Assembly: GCA_963762605.1 (NCBI GenBank)
Contig: CAVXLJ010000016.1
Coordinates: 1-64,000 of the forward strand
Origin: CAVSRC01 sp963762605
Lineage (GTDB): Bacteria; Pseudomonadota; Alphaproteobacteria; Rhizobiales; Kaistiaceae
Reading direction: 5' to 3'
DNA length: 64,000 nt
Positions 25,894 through 35,618 of the stretch are shown piece after piece. The position numbers were made by a program, and so were the translations under genes. The notes under the pieces are model-generated. The model was not told the origin of the DNA and made no database searches. It saw only the letters and a program-made list of their open reading frames with translations. Numbering within the stretch: the first letter of the stretch is position 1; every line of letters starts with the position of its first letter.

Positions 25894-25954
25894 TACCGCG
25901 CGAGCCGGGCTTGTCCAGCGGAATCGTCGCGGAATACGCCCCGTGGACCGGCCG

Positions 25955-26560
25955 TCAAGCCGCCCCGGCGATGCGCGCCACGTAGCGGGCGATGGTGTCG
26001 ACCTCGAGGTTGATCTTGTCGCCGGGCTGGCGGGTGTCCCAGGTGGTCACCTTCAGCGTGTGCGGGATGAACAGGCAGTCGAAGCGGTCGCCGTCGACGC
26101 CGTTGACCGTCAGCGAGGTGCCGTCGAGCGCCACCGAGCCCTTGGACGCGATGAAGCGGGCGAGCGCGTGCGGCGCCTCGAAGGTGAGCTTGGTCGTCTC
26201 GCTGAAATCCTCGCGCGACACCACGGTCGCCACGCCGTCGACATGGCCCGAGACCATATGGCCGCCGAGCTCGTCGCCGAGCCTCAGCGAGCGCTCCAGG
26301 TTGAGGCGCGTGCCGACCGCCCAGTTCTGCGCGGTCGTCACCCTGAGCGTCTCCGGCGCCGCTTCCACCTCGAAGGTGCAACCGCCGTCCCCAACCAACG
26401 GGGGCGCCACCACCGTCAGGCAGATGCCGTTGCAGGCGATCGACGCGCCGACATCGATGCTGTCGGCGTCATAGGCCGATCTGATCGCGATGCGGCGCAC
26501 GTCGTTGCGCTCGTCGACGCGTGTGATCCGCCCGACATCACTGACAATTCCGGTAAACAT
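25955..26560 (-). CDS. ribE: Riboflavin synthase alpha chain
   Basis: Makes riboflavin from two lumazine molecules. The 201-residue protein has the two tandem lumazine-binding barrels: the first begins MFTGIVSDVGRI and includes ACNGICLTV, the second includes GGHMVSGHVDGVA and VALDGTSLTVNGV. The standard MFTGI start supports this ATG. It lies six bases after ribD. Confidence 0.95.
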   Translation of the reverse strand: MFTGIVSDVGRITRVDERNDVRRIAIRSAYDADSIDVGASIACNGICLTVVAPPLVGDGGCTFEVEAAPETLRVTTAQNWAVGTRLNLERSLRLGDELGGHMVSGHVDGVATVVSREDFSETTKLTFEAPHALARFIASKGSVALDGTSLTVNGVDGDRFDCLFIPHTLKVTTWDTRQPGDKINLEVDTIARYVARIAGAA

Positions 26561-26566
26561 GTTGGC

Positions 26567-27706
26567 TCATGCCCTCACATAACGCCGCATGACGTCCTTG
26601 CCGACGGCGGCCGTTTCGATCAATCGATAGCGCGGACTGCGTTCCAGCGCCGACAGTGCCGTACCGCCGAGCGCGCGCACGCCATTGGGACCGACGACCA
26701 CCGGCGCGCGGAAAATCACCACCTCGTCGATGAGGTCGCCGGCGACCAGCGAGGCGGCGACTTCCGCCCCGCCCTCGGCAAACACCCGCGAGAAGCCCTG
26801 GCCCGCCAGCGCCTCCAGCGCCTGGCGCAGATCGATGCCGCCCGCCGCCGCATCGACCTGGACGATTGTCGCCCCGGCGGCCTGCAATTCCGCCTTGCGG
26901 TTCTCGGGTGCCTGCGGCCCGACGACAAGCGCGAGCGGCACTTCCCTGGCGGTCTGGGCCAGGTTCGATTCCAGCGAAAGCCGCGCCGAAGCATCGAGGA
27001 CGACGCGCGTCGGCGTGCGGTTCGCCATGCCGGGCAGGCGCACGGTCAAGCGCGGATTGTCGATCACGGCGGTGCCGATGCCGATCATGACGATGTCGAA
27101 GTCGGTGCGCATCGCCTGCACCGCGGTGAACGCCTCGCTGCTGGTGATGATCATGCGCTCGCCGCCGCGCGTGCCGATCATGCCGTCGGCGGAGACGGCG
27201 AGCTTGAGGGTGACGTGCGGCCGCCCCTTGGTGATCCTCTGGATATGCCCAGAATGGGCGCGTGCGGCCTCCTCGGCGAGAACGCCGGTGGTGACCGCGA
27301 TCCCCGCTTCCTCAAGAACCGCATGACCCTTGCCCTGCGTGCGCGGGTCGGGGTCGGTCATGGCGCTGACGACGCGGGCGACCTTGGCCGCGACCAGCGC
27401 CGCGCTGCACGGCTTCACCCGGCCCTGGTGGGCGCAGGGCTCCAGCGTCACATAGACCGTGGCGCCTTCGGCGGCGGAGCCCGCCTCCTTCAGCGCCTCC
27501 TTCTCGGCATGCGGCCGCCCGCCGACCGCCGTCCAGCCGCGGCCGACGACTACCGGGCGATCGCCATCAGTGCGCACGATGATGCAGCCAACCGCCGGGT
27601 TGGGGTGGGTCTGGCCGAGATTGCGGCGACCCAGGCGGAGTGCAGCGGCCATCATGCGCCGGTCGAATTCCGGATCGATGCGCGGGGCTTTGCGACGGGC
27701 CGGCAT
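26567..27706 (-). CDS. ribD: Bifunctional riboflavin biosynthesis deaminase/reductase
   Basis: A 379-residue two-domain enzyme. The N-terminal cytidine-deaminase-like domain has the zinc site GGRPHAEKEAL and EPCAHQGRVKPC. The reductase domain from about 155 begins HVTLKLAVSADGMIGT and includes FAEGGAEVAASL. The frame is open far upstream through nrdR, but the ATG at 27706 (MPARRKAPR), five bases after the nrdR stop, is the sensible start because deaminase homology begins soon after. Confidence 0.94.
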   Translation of the reverse strand: MPARRKAPRIDPEFDRRMMAAALRLGRRNLGQTHPNPAVGCIIVRTDGDRPVVVGRGWTAVGGRPHAEKEALKEAGSAAEGATVYVTLEPCAHQGRVKPCSAALVAAKVARVVSAMTDPDPRTQGKGHAVLEEAGIAVTTGVLAEEAARAHSGHIQRITKGRPHVTLKLAVSADGMIGTRGGERMIITSSEAFTAVQAMRTDFDIVMIGIGTAVIDNPRLTVRLPGMANRTPTRVVLDASARLSLESNLAQTAREVPLALVVGPQAPENRKAELQAAGATIVQVDAAAGGIDLRQALEALAGQGFSRVFAEGGAEVAASLVAGDLIDEVVIFRAPVVVGPNGVRALGGTALSALERSPRYRLIETAAVGKDVMRRYVRA

Positions 27707-27711
27707 GAACG

Positions 27712-28185
27712 TCACTTCTTCAGAATCGTCGGCGGTTCGCCGGAGAGCTCGCCGAGGACGTTCGTGAAGTCCGCGGCCCCGTTGAAATTCTTGTAGACCG
27801 AAGCGAAGCGCACATAGGCGACCTCGTCGAGATTGCGCAGGCCTTCCATCGCCAGCTGCCCGATCGCCTCCGACGGCACATCGCTCTCGCCGCTCGATTC
27901 GAGCTGGCGGACGATGCCGTTGACCATGCGCTCGACGCGCTCGGGATCGACGGTGCGCTTGCGCAGCGCCACCTGCACCGAGCGCATCAGCTTGTCGCGA
28001 TCGAAGGGCACGCGGCGTCCGTTGCGCTTGATCACCGTCAGTTCGCGCAGCTGCACGCGCTCGAAGGTGGTGAAGCGCCCGCCACAATCCGGGCAGACGC
28101 GCCGGCGGCGGATCGCGGTGTTGTCTTCCGACGGCCGCGAATCCTTCACCTGCGTGTCTGGATTGCCGCAATATGGACAGCGCAT
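27712..28185 (-). CDS. nrdR: Transcriptional repressor NrdR
   Basis: A 157-residue repressor of ribonucleotide reductase genes. The N-terminal zinc ribbon has MRCPYCG and CPDCGGRFTTFE (four cysteines), followed by an ATP-cone domain (VIKRNGRRVPFDRDKL). The glyA-nrdR-ribD order is characteristic of alphaproteobacteria. It starts 39 bases after glyA. Confidence 0.96.
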   Translation of the reverse strand: MRCPYCGNPDTQVKDSRPSEDNTAIRRRRVCPDCGGRFTTFERVQLRELTVIKRNGRRVPFDRDKLMRSVQVALRKRTVDPERVERMVNGIVRQLESSGESDVPSEAIGQLAMEGLRNLDEVAYVRFASVYKNFNGAADFTNVLGELSGEPPTILKK

Positions 28186-28224
28186 CGCCCCGCGTCCGTT
28201 CTCAGTGGCTCTGTCCGCCGCGTC

Positions 28225-29529
<1,305 letters not shown>

Positions 29530-29668
29530 GCTTGCGATTCCTGTCAGCGAAGAAAAAACGCCTGTCGGCCGCGCCTGGCGCGCGCGGGCCGATATCCGGA
29601 CCGGGCTCTATCACAGTTGCGGCACGGGCGCCAAGAAACGCCCGCCGCAAAGAGCGGTGGCCGGCCCG

Positions 29669-31036
29669 CTACTGCGCAGCCGGCCCCGGGGCGGGGGCGG
29701 CGGCCGTATCGGTGGCAGGCACCAGCGGAATCGCCGTCGCATTTGGCGCCGGCGACCCGTCGGCTGGTGCCGAGGCGTCGGCGGTCAGCTGGTCGATGCC
29801 GTCCAGGTTATAGATATCATTACGGAAATTGACGATGCCGTCGGTCGTCGACCAGGCCGTGATGTAGGTCCAGTGGAGCGCGATCGGATCGGCGACCCTG
29901 ATATTCACCTGCTCGGGGTTGCGCAGTTCCGCATCCACCACGTCCGGCGTCTGGCCGGGGGTGTTCTTGAGGATCCAGGTGATCAGTTCGCGGATGTTCT
30001 GGATGCGCACGCAGCCCGACGAATCGAAGCGGAAGTCGTCGTTGAACAGGCCCTTGTGCGGCGTGTCGTGCATATAGACGCCGTCGGGGCTGGGGAAGTT
30101 GATCTTGACGATGCCCAGCGAGTTGAAGTCGCCCGGGTCCTGGCGGAAACGATAGTTGACCGCGTCGTCCGTGGTCCAGTCGATCGCCGTTTCCGGAACC
30201 TCGTTGCCCTTATGGTCGTAAATGCGGATGTGCCACGTCGCCAGGTAGGTGGGATCCTTCTGCATGATCGGGATCAGGTCCTTGCGGATGATCGACGACG
30301 GCACCGTCCAGTAAGGATGGAAGTTGATCTCGGTGATCTTCGAATTGACGATCGGCGACGGCCGCGTGACCTTGCCGACCACCGCGGTGTGGCGCTGCAC
30401 CACGACGCCGTTCTCGACCACCTCGACCGAGGCCGCCGGGATGTTGACCATGACATAGCGCTCCGGCAGCGGCTTGGAGGTCAGCACCTTCAGGCGCGTC
30501 AGGTTGGTGGCGAGTTGCTGCAGGCGCACCTGCGCCGACACGTTGAGCGCCGCAAAGCTGGAATCGCCGACCACGCCGTCCGGCTGGATGCCGTAGCGCG
30601 CCTGGAAGCGCTTCACCGCCGCATCGACGTAGGAATCGAAGGCGGTGGAATTGTTGTCCGCCGCTTGCGGCAGATCGCCGGCAATCGCCAGGCGCCGGCG
30701 CAGCACCGCGACCGCCGGGTCGGTCATGCCGATCCTCAGCGCCTTGTCGGATGGCACCACCGGCCAGCCGCCGTGGGCGACGATGTTGGAATATTCGGTG
30801 ATGGCCGCCTGCAGGGCGCCGATGATCTGCGGCGACATGGTCGGAATCGACGTGCGCACATCGGCGGCGCTCACCGACGCGGTGTCGAAGCCGTCCGACC
30901 ACTCGGAACCGCCGCTTTGCTGCAGCACCTCGTTGATCGAACTCTGAGCCGCATCTTGGGCAAAGGCCGGCAAGGCCGCCAGCATGGTCGCGGCGAAGAG
31001 GCCTGTCCGGATGAACGTGGCGCGAGAGGCGGCCAT
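29669..31036 (-). CDS. ldtP: L,D-transpeptidase (YcbB/LdtP-like)
   Basis: A 455-residue exported enzyme that cross-links peptidoglycan or attaches proteins to it. A signal peptide ends AALPAFA. A peptidoglycan-binding domain lies near 105-165 (FQARYGIQPDGVVGDSS), and a YkuD catalytic domain follows with the histidine in MHDTPHKGLF and the nucleophile Cys342 in SSGCVRI. The C-terminal tail is Ala/Pro-rich. The start at 31036 has GAGGAG ten bases upstream and is preferred over ATG 31054. The MarR gene immediately upstream matches LdtR, the known activator of ldtP in Liberibacter, which supports the symbol. Confidence 0.88.
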   Translation of the reverse strand: MAASRATFIRTGLFAATMLAALPAFAQDAAQSSINEVLQQSGGSEWSDGFDTASVSAADVRTSIPTMSPQIIGALQAAITEYSNIVAHGGWPVVPSDKALRIGMTDPAVAVLRRRLAIAGDLPQAADNNSTAFDSYVDAAVKRFQARYGIQPDGVVGDSSFAALNVSAQVRLQQLATNLTRLKVLTSKPLPERYVMVNIPAASVEVVENGVVVQRHTAVVGKVTRPSPIVNSKITEINFHPYWTVPSSIIRKDLIPIMQKDPTYLATWHIRIYDHKGNEVPETAIDWTTDDAVNYRFRQDPGDFNSLGIVKINFPSPDGVYMHDTPHKGLFNDDFRFDSSGCVRIQNIRELITWILKNTPGQTPDVVDAELRNPEQVNIRVADPIALHWTYITAWSTTDGIVNFRNDIYNLDGIDQLTADASAPADGSPAPNATAIPLVPATDTAAAPAPGPAAQ

Positions 31037-31259
31037 CAGGTTACGACTCCTCATGCAAGTGCTTTGAATCCCCGACGCTTCCGCCCTTTGTCTTCGGCGT
31101 AACATGCTCATCCGCATGTGACAATTGCAGGCGCCGGGTCCTTCCTGTCGGTTCGCGGAGATTTGAACCCATGACCGGGATGTCGCCGTCGTCCTTATTG
31201 CGAAGGCTATGTGGCGCTTTCGCGGCACGCTTCCAGGGTGTGGTCGCGCCAGAATCGAA

Positions 31260-31282
31260 ATGGCCCGGCAAAGCCGGGCCAT
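31260..31282 (-). terminator. Terminator of ldtR
   Basis: A perfect 10-bp stem, ATGGCCCGGC and GCCGGGCCAT, around AAA. On the minus strand it is followed by TTTCGATTCT. It lies 32 bases after the ldtR stop, so ldtR and ldtP are separate transcription units or only partly coupled. Confidence 0.78.
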
Positions 31283-31313
31283 CTCGTTGCGGCACCCTGG
31301 GGCGGAGTCTTGC

Positions 31314-31826
31314 CTAAAGCCGGTAGAGAATCTGGTCGGTCCAGAAGCGCTCCAGCCGCTGCAGCGAGCGGTTGAGGGTCTGGAAATCGTCTGCGCCGAT
31401 GCCGCCGACCTGATCAATCGAGCGTATATGACGCTCATAGAGGCCGTTGACGATGTCCGCCACCTGGCGGCCCTTGTCGGTCAGGCTGACGCGCACCGAA
31501 CGGCGGTCCATGCGCGAGCGCTGGTGATGGATGTAGCCCATCTCGACCAGCTTCTTCAGGTTGTAGGACACGTTCGAGCCGAGATAATAGCCGCGCGTCC
31601 TGAGTTCTCCGGCAGTCAGCTCGGAATCGCCGATGTTGGACAGCAGCAGCGCCTGCACGCTGTTCACGTCCGAGCGGCCAGCACGATCAAATTCGTCCTT
31701 GATGACGTCCAGCAGACGCCGGTGCAGGCGCTCGACGAGCGTCAGCGCCTCGAGATAGAGCGGCTTAAGCTCCGTCCCCCGCAGGGGCTGAGCGACAGCC
31801 TCCGCTGCCCTTTTTGCAATTGCCAT
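31314..31826 (-). CDS. ldtR: MarR-family transcriptional regulator LdtR
   Basis: A 170-residue winged-helix regulator. The segments RLHRRLLDVIKDEFDR, LLLSNIGDSELTAGELRTRG and GYYLGSNVSYNLKKLVEMGY match the LdtR group of Hyphomicrobiales. That group controls an L,D-transpeptidase and osmotic stress responses in Liberibacter and Sinorhizobium. The wing has MDRRSVRVSLTDKG. Its presumed target ldtP lies directly downstream. A terminator at 31260-31282 follows. Confidence 0.88.
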   Translation of the reverse strand: MAIAKRAAEAVAQPLRGTELKPLYLEALTLVERLHRRLLDVIKDEFDRAGRSDVNSVQALLLSNIGDSELTAGELRTRGYYLGSNVSYNLKKLVEMGYIHHQRSRMDRRSVRVSLTDKGRQVADIVNGLYERHIRSIDQVGGIGADDFQTLNRSLQRLERFWTDQILYRL

Positions 31827-31970
31827 AATCGCCTCTCCGTGTCGGCAGGTGTTTTTCCTGCTCTATGGAGGCAACCATAATCAAAGCGACTAAAAATCGG
31901 CTTAAGCACCAGCCTTAACAATGACTTACTGCGAAACCAACAATTTCGTGGGATTCCGGGGCCCTGCAGG

Positions 31971-32384
31971 TCAGCCGCGGCGGCCCAGGAAGGTCAGCAC
32001 GACGAAGGCACCGATGGTCAGCACGTGCAGCAGGACGATCGGCAGATCGCTGCCGAAGGTGCGGATGAACACCGTATGCAGCGCGATGCCCAGGAGCGCG
32101 GCCAGCAGCCACACCACCTTGCCCCACGCAACCCGCATCCACAGGCCCACCGCGGCGACGAGGTCGACCACCGACAGGACCATCGTGGCGATCTTCCAAT
32201 GGGCGTCCATCGCTTCGAATGGTCCGGGCGTCCCGTTGATGATGCCGAGGATCACCGCCCATTCGCGCAGGCCCAGCAGCATCATCAGCACCGACAGGGC
32301 GATGAGATAGTAGTCGAGCGCCACGTCGAGGCGGTCGCGCTCGACCTCCGGCGTCATCGACCGATCGTCATTCACCATCTGCAT
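31971..32384 (-). CDS. Four-helix membrane protein (DUF6163-like)
   Basis: A 137-residue protein with four membrane helices: YYLIALSVLMMLLGL, then IATMVLSVVDLVAAVGLWM, VVWLLAALLGIALHTVFI and IVLLHVLTIGAFVVLTFL. The ATG at 32384 was chosen (MQMVNDD); 32378 is also possible and the longer frame upstream is not protein-like. Proteins of this type sit between ldtR and hemB in many rhizobia and are annotated DUF6163. Function unknown. Confidence 0.7.
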   Translation of the reverse strand: MQMVNDDRSMTPEVERDRLDVALDYYLIALSVLMMLLGLREWAVILGIINGTPGPFEAMDAHWKIATMVLSVVDLVAAVGLWMRVAWGKVVWLLAALLGIALHTVFIRTFGSDLPIVLLHVLTIGAFVVLTFLGRRG

Positions 32385-32554
32385 CGGTGCGGCGGTCTCC
32401 GTTCTCCGTTTCCGGCCAGACCTATCATCCTCGTGGCCGGGCTTGCCAGCGGCAATCGGCTGTTGGCCAGCCAAAAGGTGGTATGTTTCAGGATCGCCGA
32501 TCCTGCAAGATCGCCGGCACAAGAGCCGCCCAAAGCATCGACCAAAGGACCGCC

Positions 32555-33592
32555 ATGACCAGCCAGCCGCCGCGTTTCAAGCCCGATCCCGCCACCAGGC
32601 CGGACATGGATGCGATCCTCGGCGGCAGGCGAATGCGTCGCAACCGGCGTACCGACTGGTCGCGCCGTCTGGTGCGCGAAGCGACGCTGACCGTCGACGA
32701 CCTGATCTGGCCGCTGTTTCTGACCGGCAATGCAAAGCCGGAGCCGGTGGCCGCCATGCCGGGCGTGGTGCGCCAGACGATCGACGGCGCAGTCGCCGAA
32801 GCCCGCCGCGCCCGCGATCTCGGCATTCCGGCGATCGCACTCTTTCCCAATACCGACCCGAAGCTCCGCGACGACGTCGGCTCCGAGGCGCTCAACATTG
32901 AAAATCTCGTCTGCCAGGCGCTGCGCGCCATGAAGGCCGCGGTGCCCGAGGTCGGCCTCATCACCGACGTGGCGCTCGACCCCTATACCAGCCACGGCCA
33001 TGACGGCGTCATGGACGGCGAGGAGATCGTCAACGACGCCACCGTCGAGCGGCTGGTGGTGCAGGCGCTGGTCCAGGCCGAGGCCGGGGCCGACATCATC
33101 GCGCCGTCCGACATGATGGACGGGCGCGTCGGCGCCATCCGCAAGGGGCTCGATGCCTCCGGCTACGGCCACGTGCAGATCATGGCCTATTCGGCGAAAT
33201 ACGCTTCGGCCTTCTATGGCCCCTTCCGCGACGCCGTCGGCACCAACAAGACACTCGTCGGCGACAAGCGCACCTACCAGATGGACCCGGGCAATGGCGA
33301 CGAGGCGCTGCGCGAGGTCGAGCTCGACATCGCCGAGGGCGCCGACATGATCATGGTCAAGCCCGGCCTGCCCTATCTCGACATCGTCTGGCGGGTGAAG
33401 GAGGCCTTCGGCATGCCGACCTTCGCCTATCAGGTGTCGGGCGAGTATTCGATGATCCGCGCCGCCGCCGCCAATGGCTGGATCGACGGCGACAGGGCGA
33501 TGATCGAGTCGCTTCTCGCCTTCAAGCGCGCCGGCGCCGACGGCATCCTCACCTATTTCGCCCCCTTCGTGGCGGAGAAGCTGAAGGGGTAG
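32555..33592 (+). CDS. hemB: Delta-aminolevulinic acid dehydratase (porphobilinogen synthase)
   Basis: Condenses two aminolevulinates to porphobilinogen in haem synthesis. It is a 345-residue TIM barrel; the Schiff-base lysines are in MAYSAKYASAFYGPF and MIMVKPGLPYLD. The metal-site region TDVALDPYTSHGHDG lacks the zinc cysteines, as in Mg-type enzymes. The ATG at 32555 with AAAGGA upstream is preferred over earlier in-frame starts. The last ~60 bases of the gene are duplicated at 33989-34048. Confidence 0.96.
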   Translation: MTSQPPRFKPDPATRPDMDAILGGRRMRRNRRTDWSRRLVREATLTVDDLIWPLFLTGNAKPEPVAAMPGVVRQTIDGAVAEARRARDLGIPAIALFPNTDPKLRDDVGSEALNIENLVCQALRAMKAAVPEVGLITDVALDPYTSHGHDGVMDGEEIVNDATVERLVVQALVQAEAGADIIAPSDMMDGRVGAIRKGLDASGYGHVQIMAYSAKYASAFYGPFRDAVGTNKTLVGDKRTYQMDPGNGDEALREVELDIAEGADMIMVKPGLPYLDIVWRVKEAFGMPTFAYQVSGEYSMIRAAAANGWIDGDRAMIESLLAFKRAGADGILTYFAPFVAEKLKG

Positions 33593-33621
33593 CCGACAGG
33601 CTCCAATCTGCTGCGGAGAAA

Positions 33622-33891
33622 ATGCCGATGTTGGCTGTCGTGCACAACGAAGTAATGCAGGCGATTGAGATCGAGTTGGACCTTAAGGGCATCGACCTCC
33701 TAATCGAGACGCTGCAAGGGCTCAAAGAGGCTGGCGATCACTGCCACATCAGGCCGTCGAACGGCCTCTCAGCGGTTTCGCTCTATTATGGTGACAGGGC
33801 CTTTGGTCAACTGATCCTGTCGCTCGTGGCCGACGACATCAGCCAGGAAGAGATCGACGCGGCCGCTGCCGCTCATCGACAGTCATCATGA
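33622..33891 (+). CDS. Imm32-like immunity protein
   Basis: An 89-residue small soluble protein. The segment IEIELDLKGIDLLIETLQGL followed by HCHIRPSNG resembles the Imm32 immunity family of polymorphic toxin systems, judged from memory only. GGAG precedes the ATG by four bases. It follows hemB by 29 bases and its TGA overlaps the ATG of the broken ilvA fragment. No cognate toxin is visible, so it may be an orphan immunity gene that came with the insertion. Confidence 0.5.
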   Translation: MPMLAVVHNEVMQAIEIELDLKGIDLLIETLQGLKEAGDHCHIRPSNGLSAVSLYYGDRAFGQLILSLVADDISQEEIDAAAAAHRQSS

Positions 33892-34040
33892 TCCCCACCC
33901 TTCCCGACATCCGCGCCGCGGCCGGCCAGATTGCCGGCGTCGTCATCCGCACGCCCTTCCTGCCCGCCCGCGCCTGTCGTAGCTCACAGGCGCCGACGGC
34001 ATCCTCACCTATTTCGCCCCCTTCGTGGCGGAGAAGCTGA
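33888..34040 (+). pseudogene. ilvA N-terminal fragment fused to the hemB 3' end
   Basis: The first ~30 codons repeat the start of ilvA at 35619 (LPDIRAAA, then IAGVVIRTPFLP). At about 33985 the match to ilvA stops, and from 33989 the DNA is instead a copy of the hemB 3' end. The frame closes at 34038-34040. It has no function of its own; it is the footprint of a recombination between hemB and ilvA. Confidence 0.85.
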
Positions 34041-34048
34041 GGCGGTAG
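33989..34048. repeat. Duplicate of the hemB 3' end
   Basis: 60 bases nearly identical to 33533-33592, the last 20 codons of hemB: the first 52 match exactly, and the last few bases before the stop differ at two positions. It follows the ilvA fragment directly. Confidence 0.88.
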
Positions 34049-34059
34049 GAACCATCCGT

Positions 34060-34140
34060 AGGATGGGTTGAGCGCAGCGATACCCGTCATGCATCGGCAC
34101 ACCGGAGGCGACGGGTTTCGCGGGAGGCTCAACCCATCCT
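34060..34140. repeat. Nested palindromic intergenic repeat
   Basis: The outer arms AGGATGGGTTGAGC (34060-34073) and its reverse complement (34127-34140) enclose inner arms ACCCGTC (34082-34088) and GACGGGT (34110-34116). It resembles the mobile intergenic GTAGGATGGGTTGAGCGCAG-type repeats seen in many proteobacteria. Confidence 0.65.
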
Positions 34141-34220
34141 GCGAGGCTCCCGATTTTCGCCTTGGCTCCATCCGGGCTACAACCTACGCTTGACGCCAAT
34201 ATCCAGTCAGGCAGGGGACC

Positions 34221-35501
34221 ATGCGTCAACTCGCGGAAATGATCGCTTCCGCCTGCATTTGCATCCTAGCGGCAGGGACCGTCCTGGCGAGCCCCTTGGA
34301 CGAGGCTTTGGCAACCTATCAAGCCGCTGACTTCTCCAAAGCAGTCACAATGCTGCGGCCCCTGGCCGAAGCCGGAAATGCGCGAGCGCAAGCCGCCCTC
34401 TACCGGATCTACTGGTACGGGAAGGGCACGCATATTGACCGCGCTGAGGCTCTCAAATGGGCGCGCCGCGCGGCTTCCCTCGGCAATGCCGATGGGGAGT
34501 ACGGCTTGGCAATCGCCTACGCGTTCGGGCTCGGCGTGCCCAAGGACGCCGATGAGGGCCTACGGTGGTTGCAGAAGTCAACGGCCGATGGGAGCAGAGA
34601 TGCTGAGGCATGGCTGGGGCGTCGGTACCTCTATGGCGAGGGGGTTCCGACCGATACGGAACGGGGCCTGTGGTACCTCAGGATGGCGGCCGACAATGGC
34701 TTGGGTCGGGCGCTCGTCGCGCTGGCAAGCATCCGTGGGAACGGAATGTTTGGGCAGCCGAAGGACGCGGGAGTAGCATTGCGATTGCTGCGGCGGGCTG
34801 CGGAGCTACGTTACTTCCCGGCTCAACTCAATCTGAGCATGATCTTTGCGGACAGCGATCCGACGCAGGCCGCCATGTGGGACATTCTGGCTGCCACCAC
34901 CGGCTGCAGCAAAGGCGGCAAAGTCGACAGGCTCATGTTCCCGAAGGGTGCCACTCCGTCGGACATCGAGAAAGCGACCGCGCTGGCGAAACGATGGGAT
35001 GAGAGACACCCGCCCGTCGACATCGATCAGTTCGACCAGGCGTTCCACATATGCCTTGCAGCGTTATCGCCACGAGCAGTGGCTTACGGCAACCAAGAGC
35101 CGCGCAAGCCTGTGAAACAGGACACGACGGGCAAGGGGGCCGTGCTTTGCATTTGGTCCCTCTACGTGGAACTGGAGAAGACCGTCGACGTTTGCGAGTT
35201 GCCATTCACTCCAACAGACCGGGCGATGCGCACCGCCATTTCTCGGATCGACCGGTTCATCATCGCGAACTCAACCACTCCCGTATCCCAGGAAGATCTC
35301 GACAGCCGCAAGCAGGCTGAATCAAACAAGCTTGTTATGCCATTTGTCCAACCCCTCGCTAACGGCTTTCTTGGTGGCGAGGGCGCTTGCACCGCAGAAT
35401 TTCTGACGCGGTTCCGCGAAGTCACGCCGGAGCGAATCCGGAAGTCTGTAGATGAACTGCTCTCCATCCCCCGCGAACCCTTGATGAACCCGTGCCTGTG
35501 A
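34221..35501 (+). CDS. Exported Sel1-repeat protein (426 aa)
   Basis: A signal peptide ending GTVLAS is followed by at least five Sel1 repeats between about 50 and 230. AQAALYRIYWYGKGTH, GEYGLAIAYAFGLGV and AEAWLGRRYLYGEGV mark the regular helix pairs. The remaining ~190 residues form a different domain with four cysteines (CLAALS, CIWSL, CELPF, GACTAEF) and no recognised family. Sel1 repeats bind proteins; the C-terminal domain is the likely effector part. The gene sits alone in the segment inserted between hemB and ilvA. Confidence 0.75.
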   Translation: MRQLAEMIASACICILAAGTVLASPLDEALATYQAADFSKAVTMLRPLAEAGNARAQAALYRIYWYGKGTHIDRAEALKWARRAASLGNADGEYGLAIAYAFGLGVPKDADEGLRWLQKSTADGSRDAEAWLGRRYLYGEGVPTDTERGLWYLRMAADNGLGRALVALASIRGNGMFGQPKDAGVALRLLRRAAELRYFPAQLNLSMIFADSDPTQAAMWDILAATTGCSKGGKVDRLMFPKGATPSDIEKATALAKRWDERHPPVDIDQFDQAFHICLAALSPRAVAYGNQEPRKPVKQDTTGKGAVLCIWSLYVELEKTVDVCELPFTPTDRAMRTAISRIDRFIIANSTTPVSQEDLDSRKQAESNKLVMPFVQPLANGFLGGEGACTAEFLTRFREVTPERIRKSVDELLSIPREPLMNPCL

Positions 35502-35618
35502 GCGCGCGCGGCTACGTCCACGACCTTTCCAAGGACCTTTGGCCCGCAAGGCGCCAAGCGGATTGCGGGGATTATCCCGGATTTCGCTGCCGCTCCATTC
35601 GGGCTACAAGCATCGCTC

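Noticed and set aside
27707..28171. N-terminal extension of ribD through nrdR
   Set aside because: It is the shadow frame of nrdR; ribD homology begins after ATG 27706.
31140..31200. tRNA-like text (GAGATTTGAACCC) upstream of the ldtR end
   Set aside because: No acceptor or anticodon stem can be formed; chance similarity to a T-arm.
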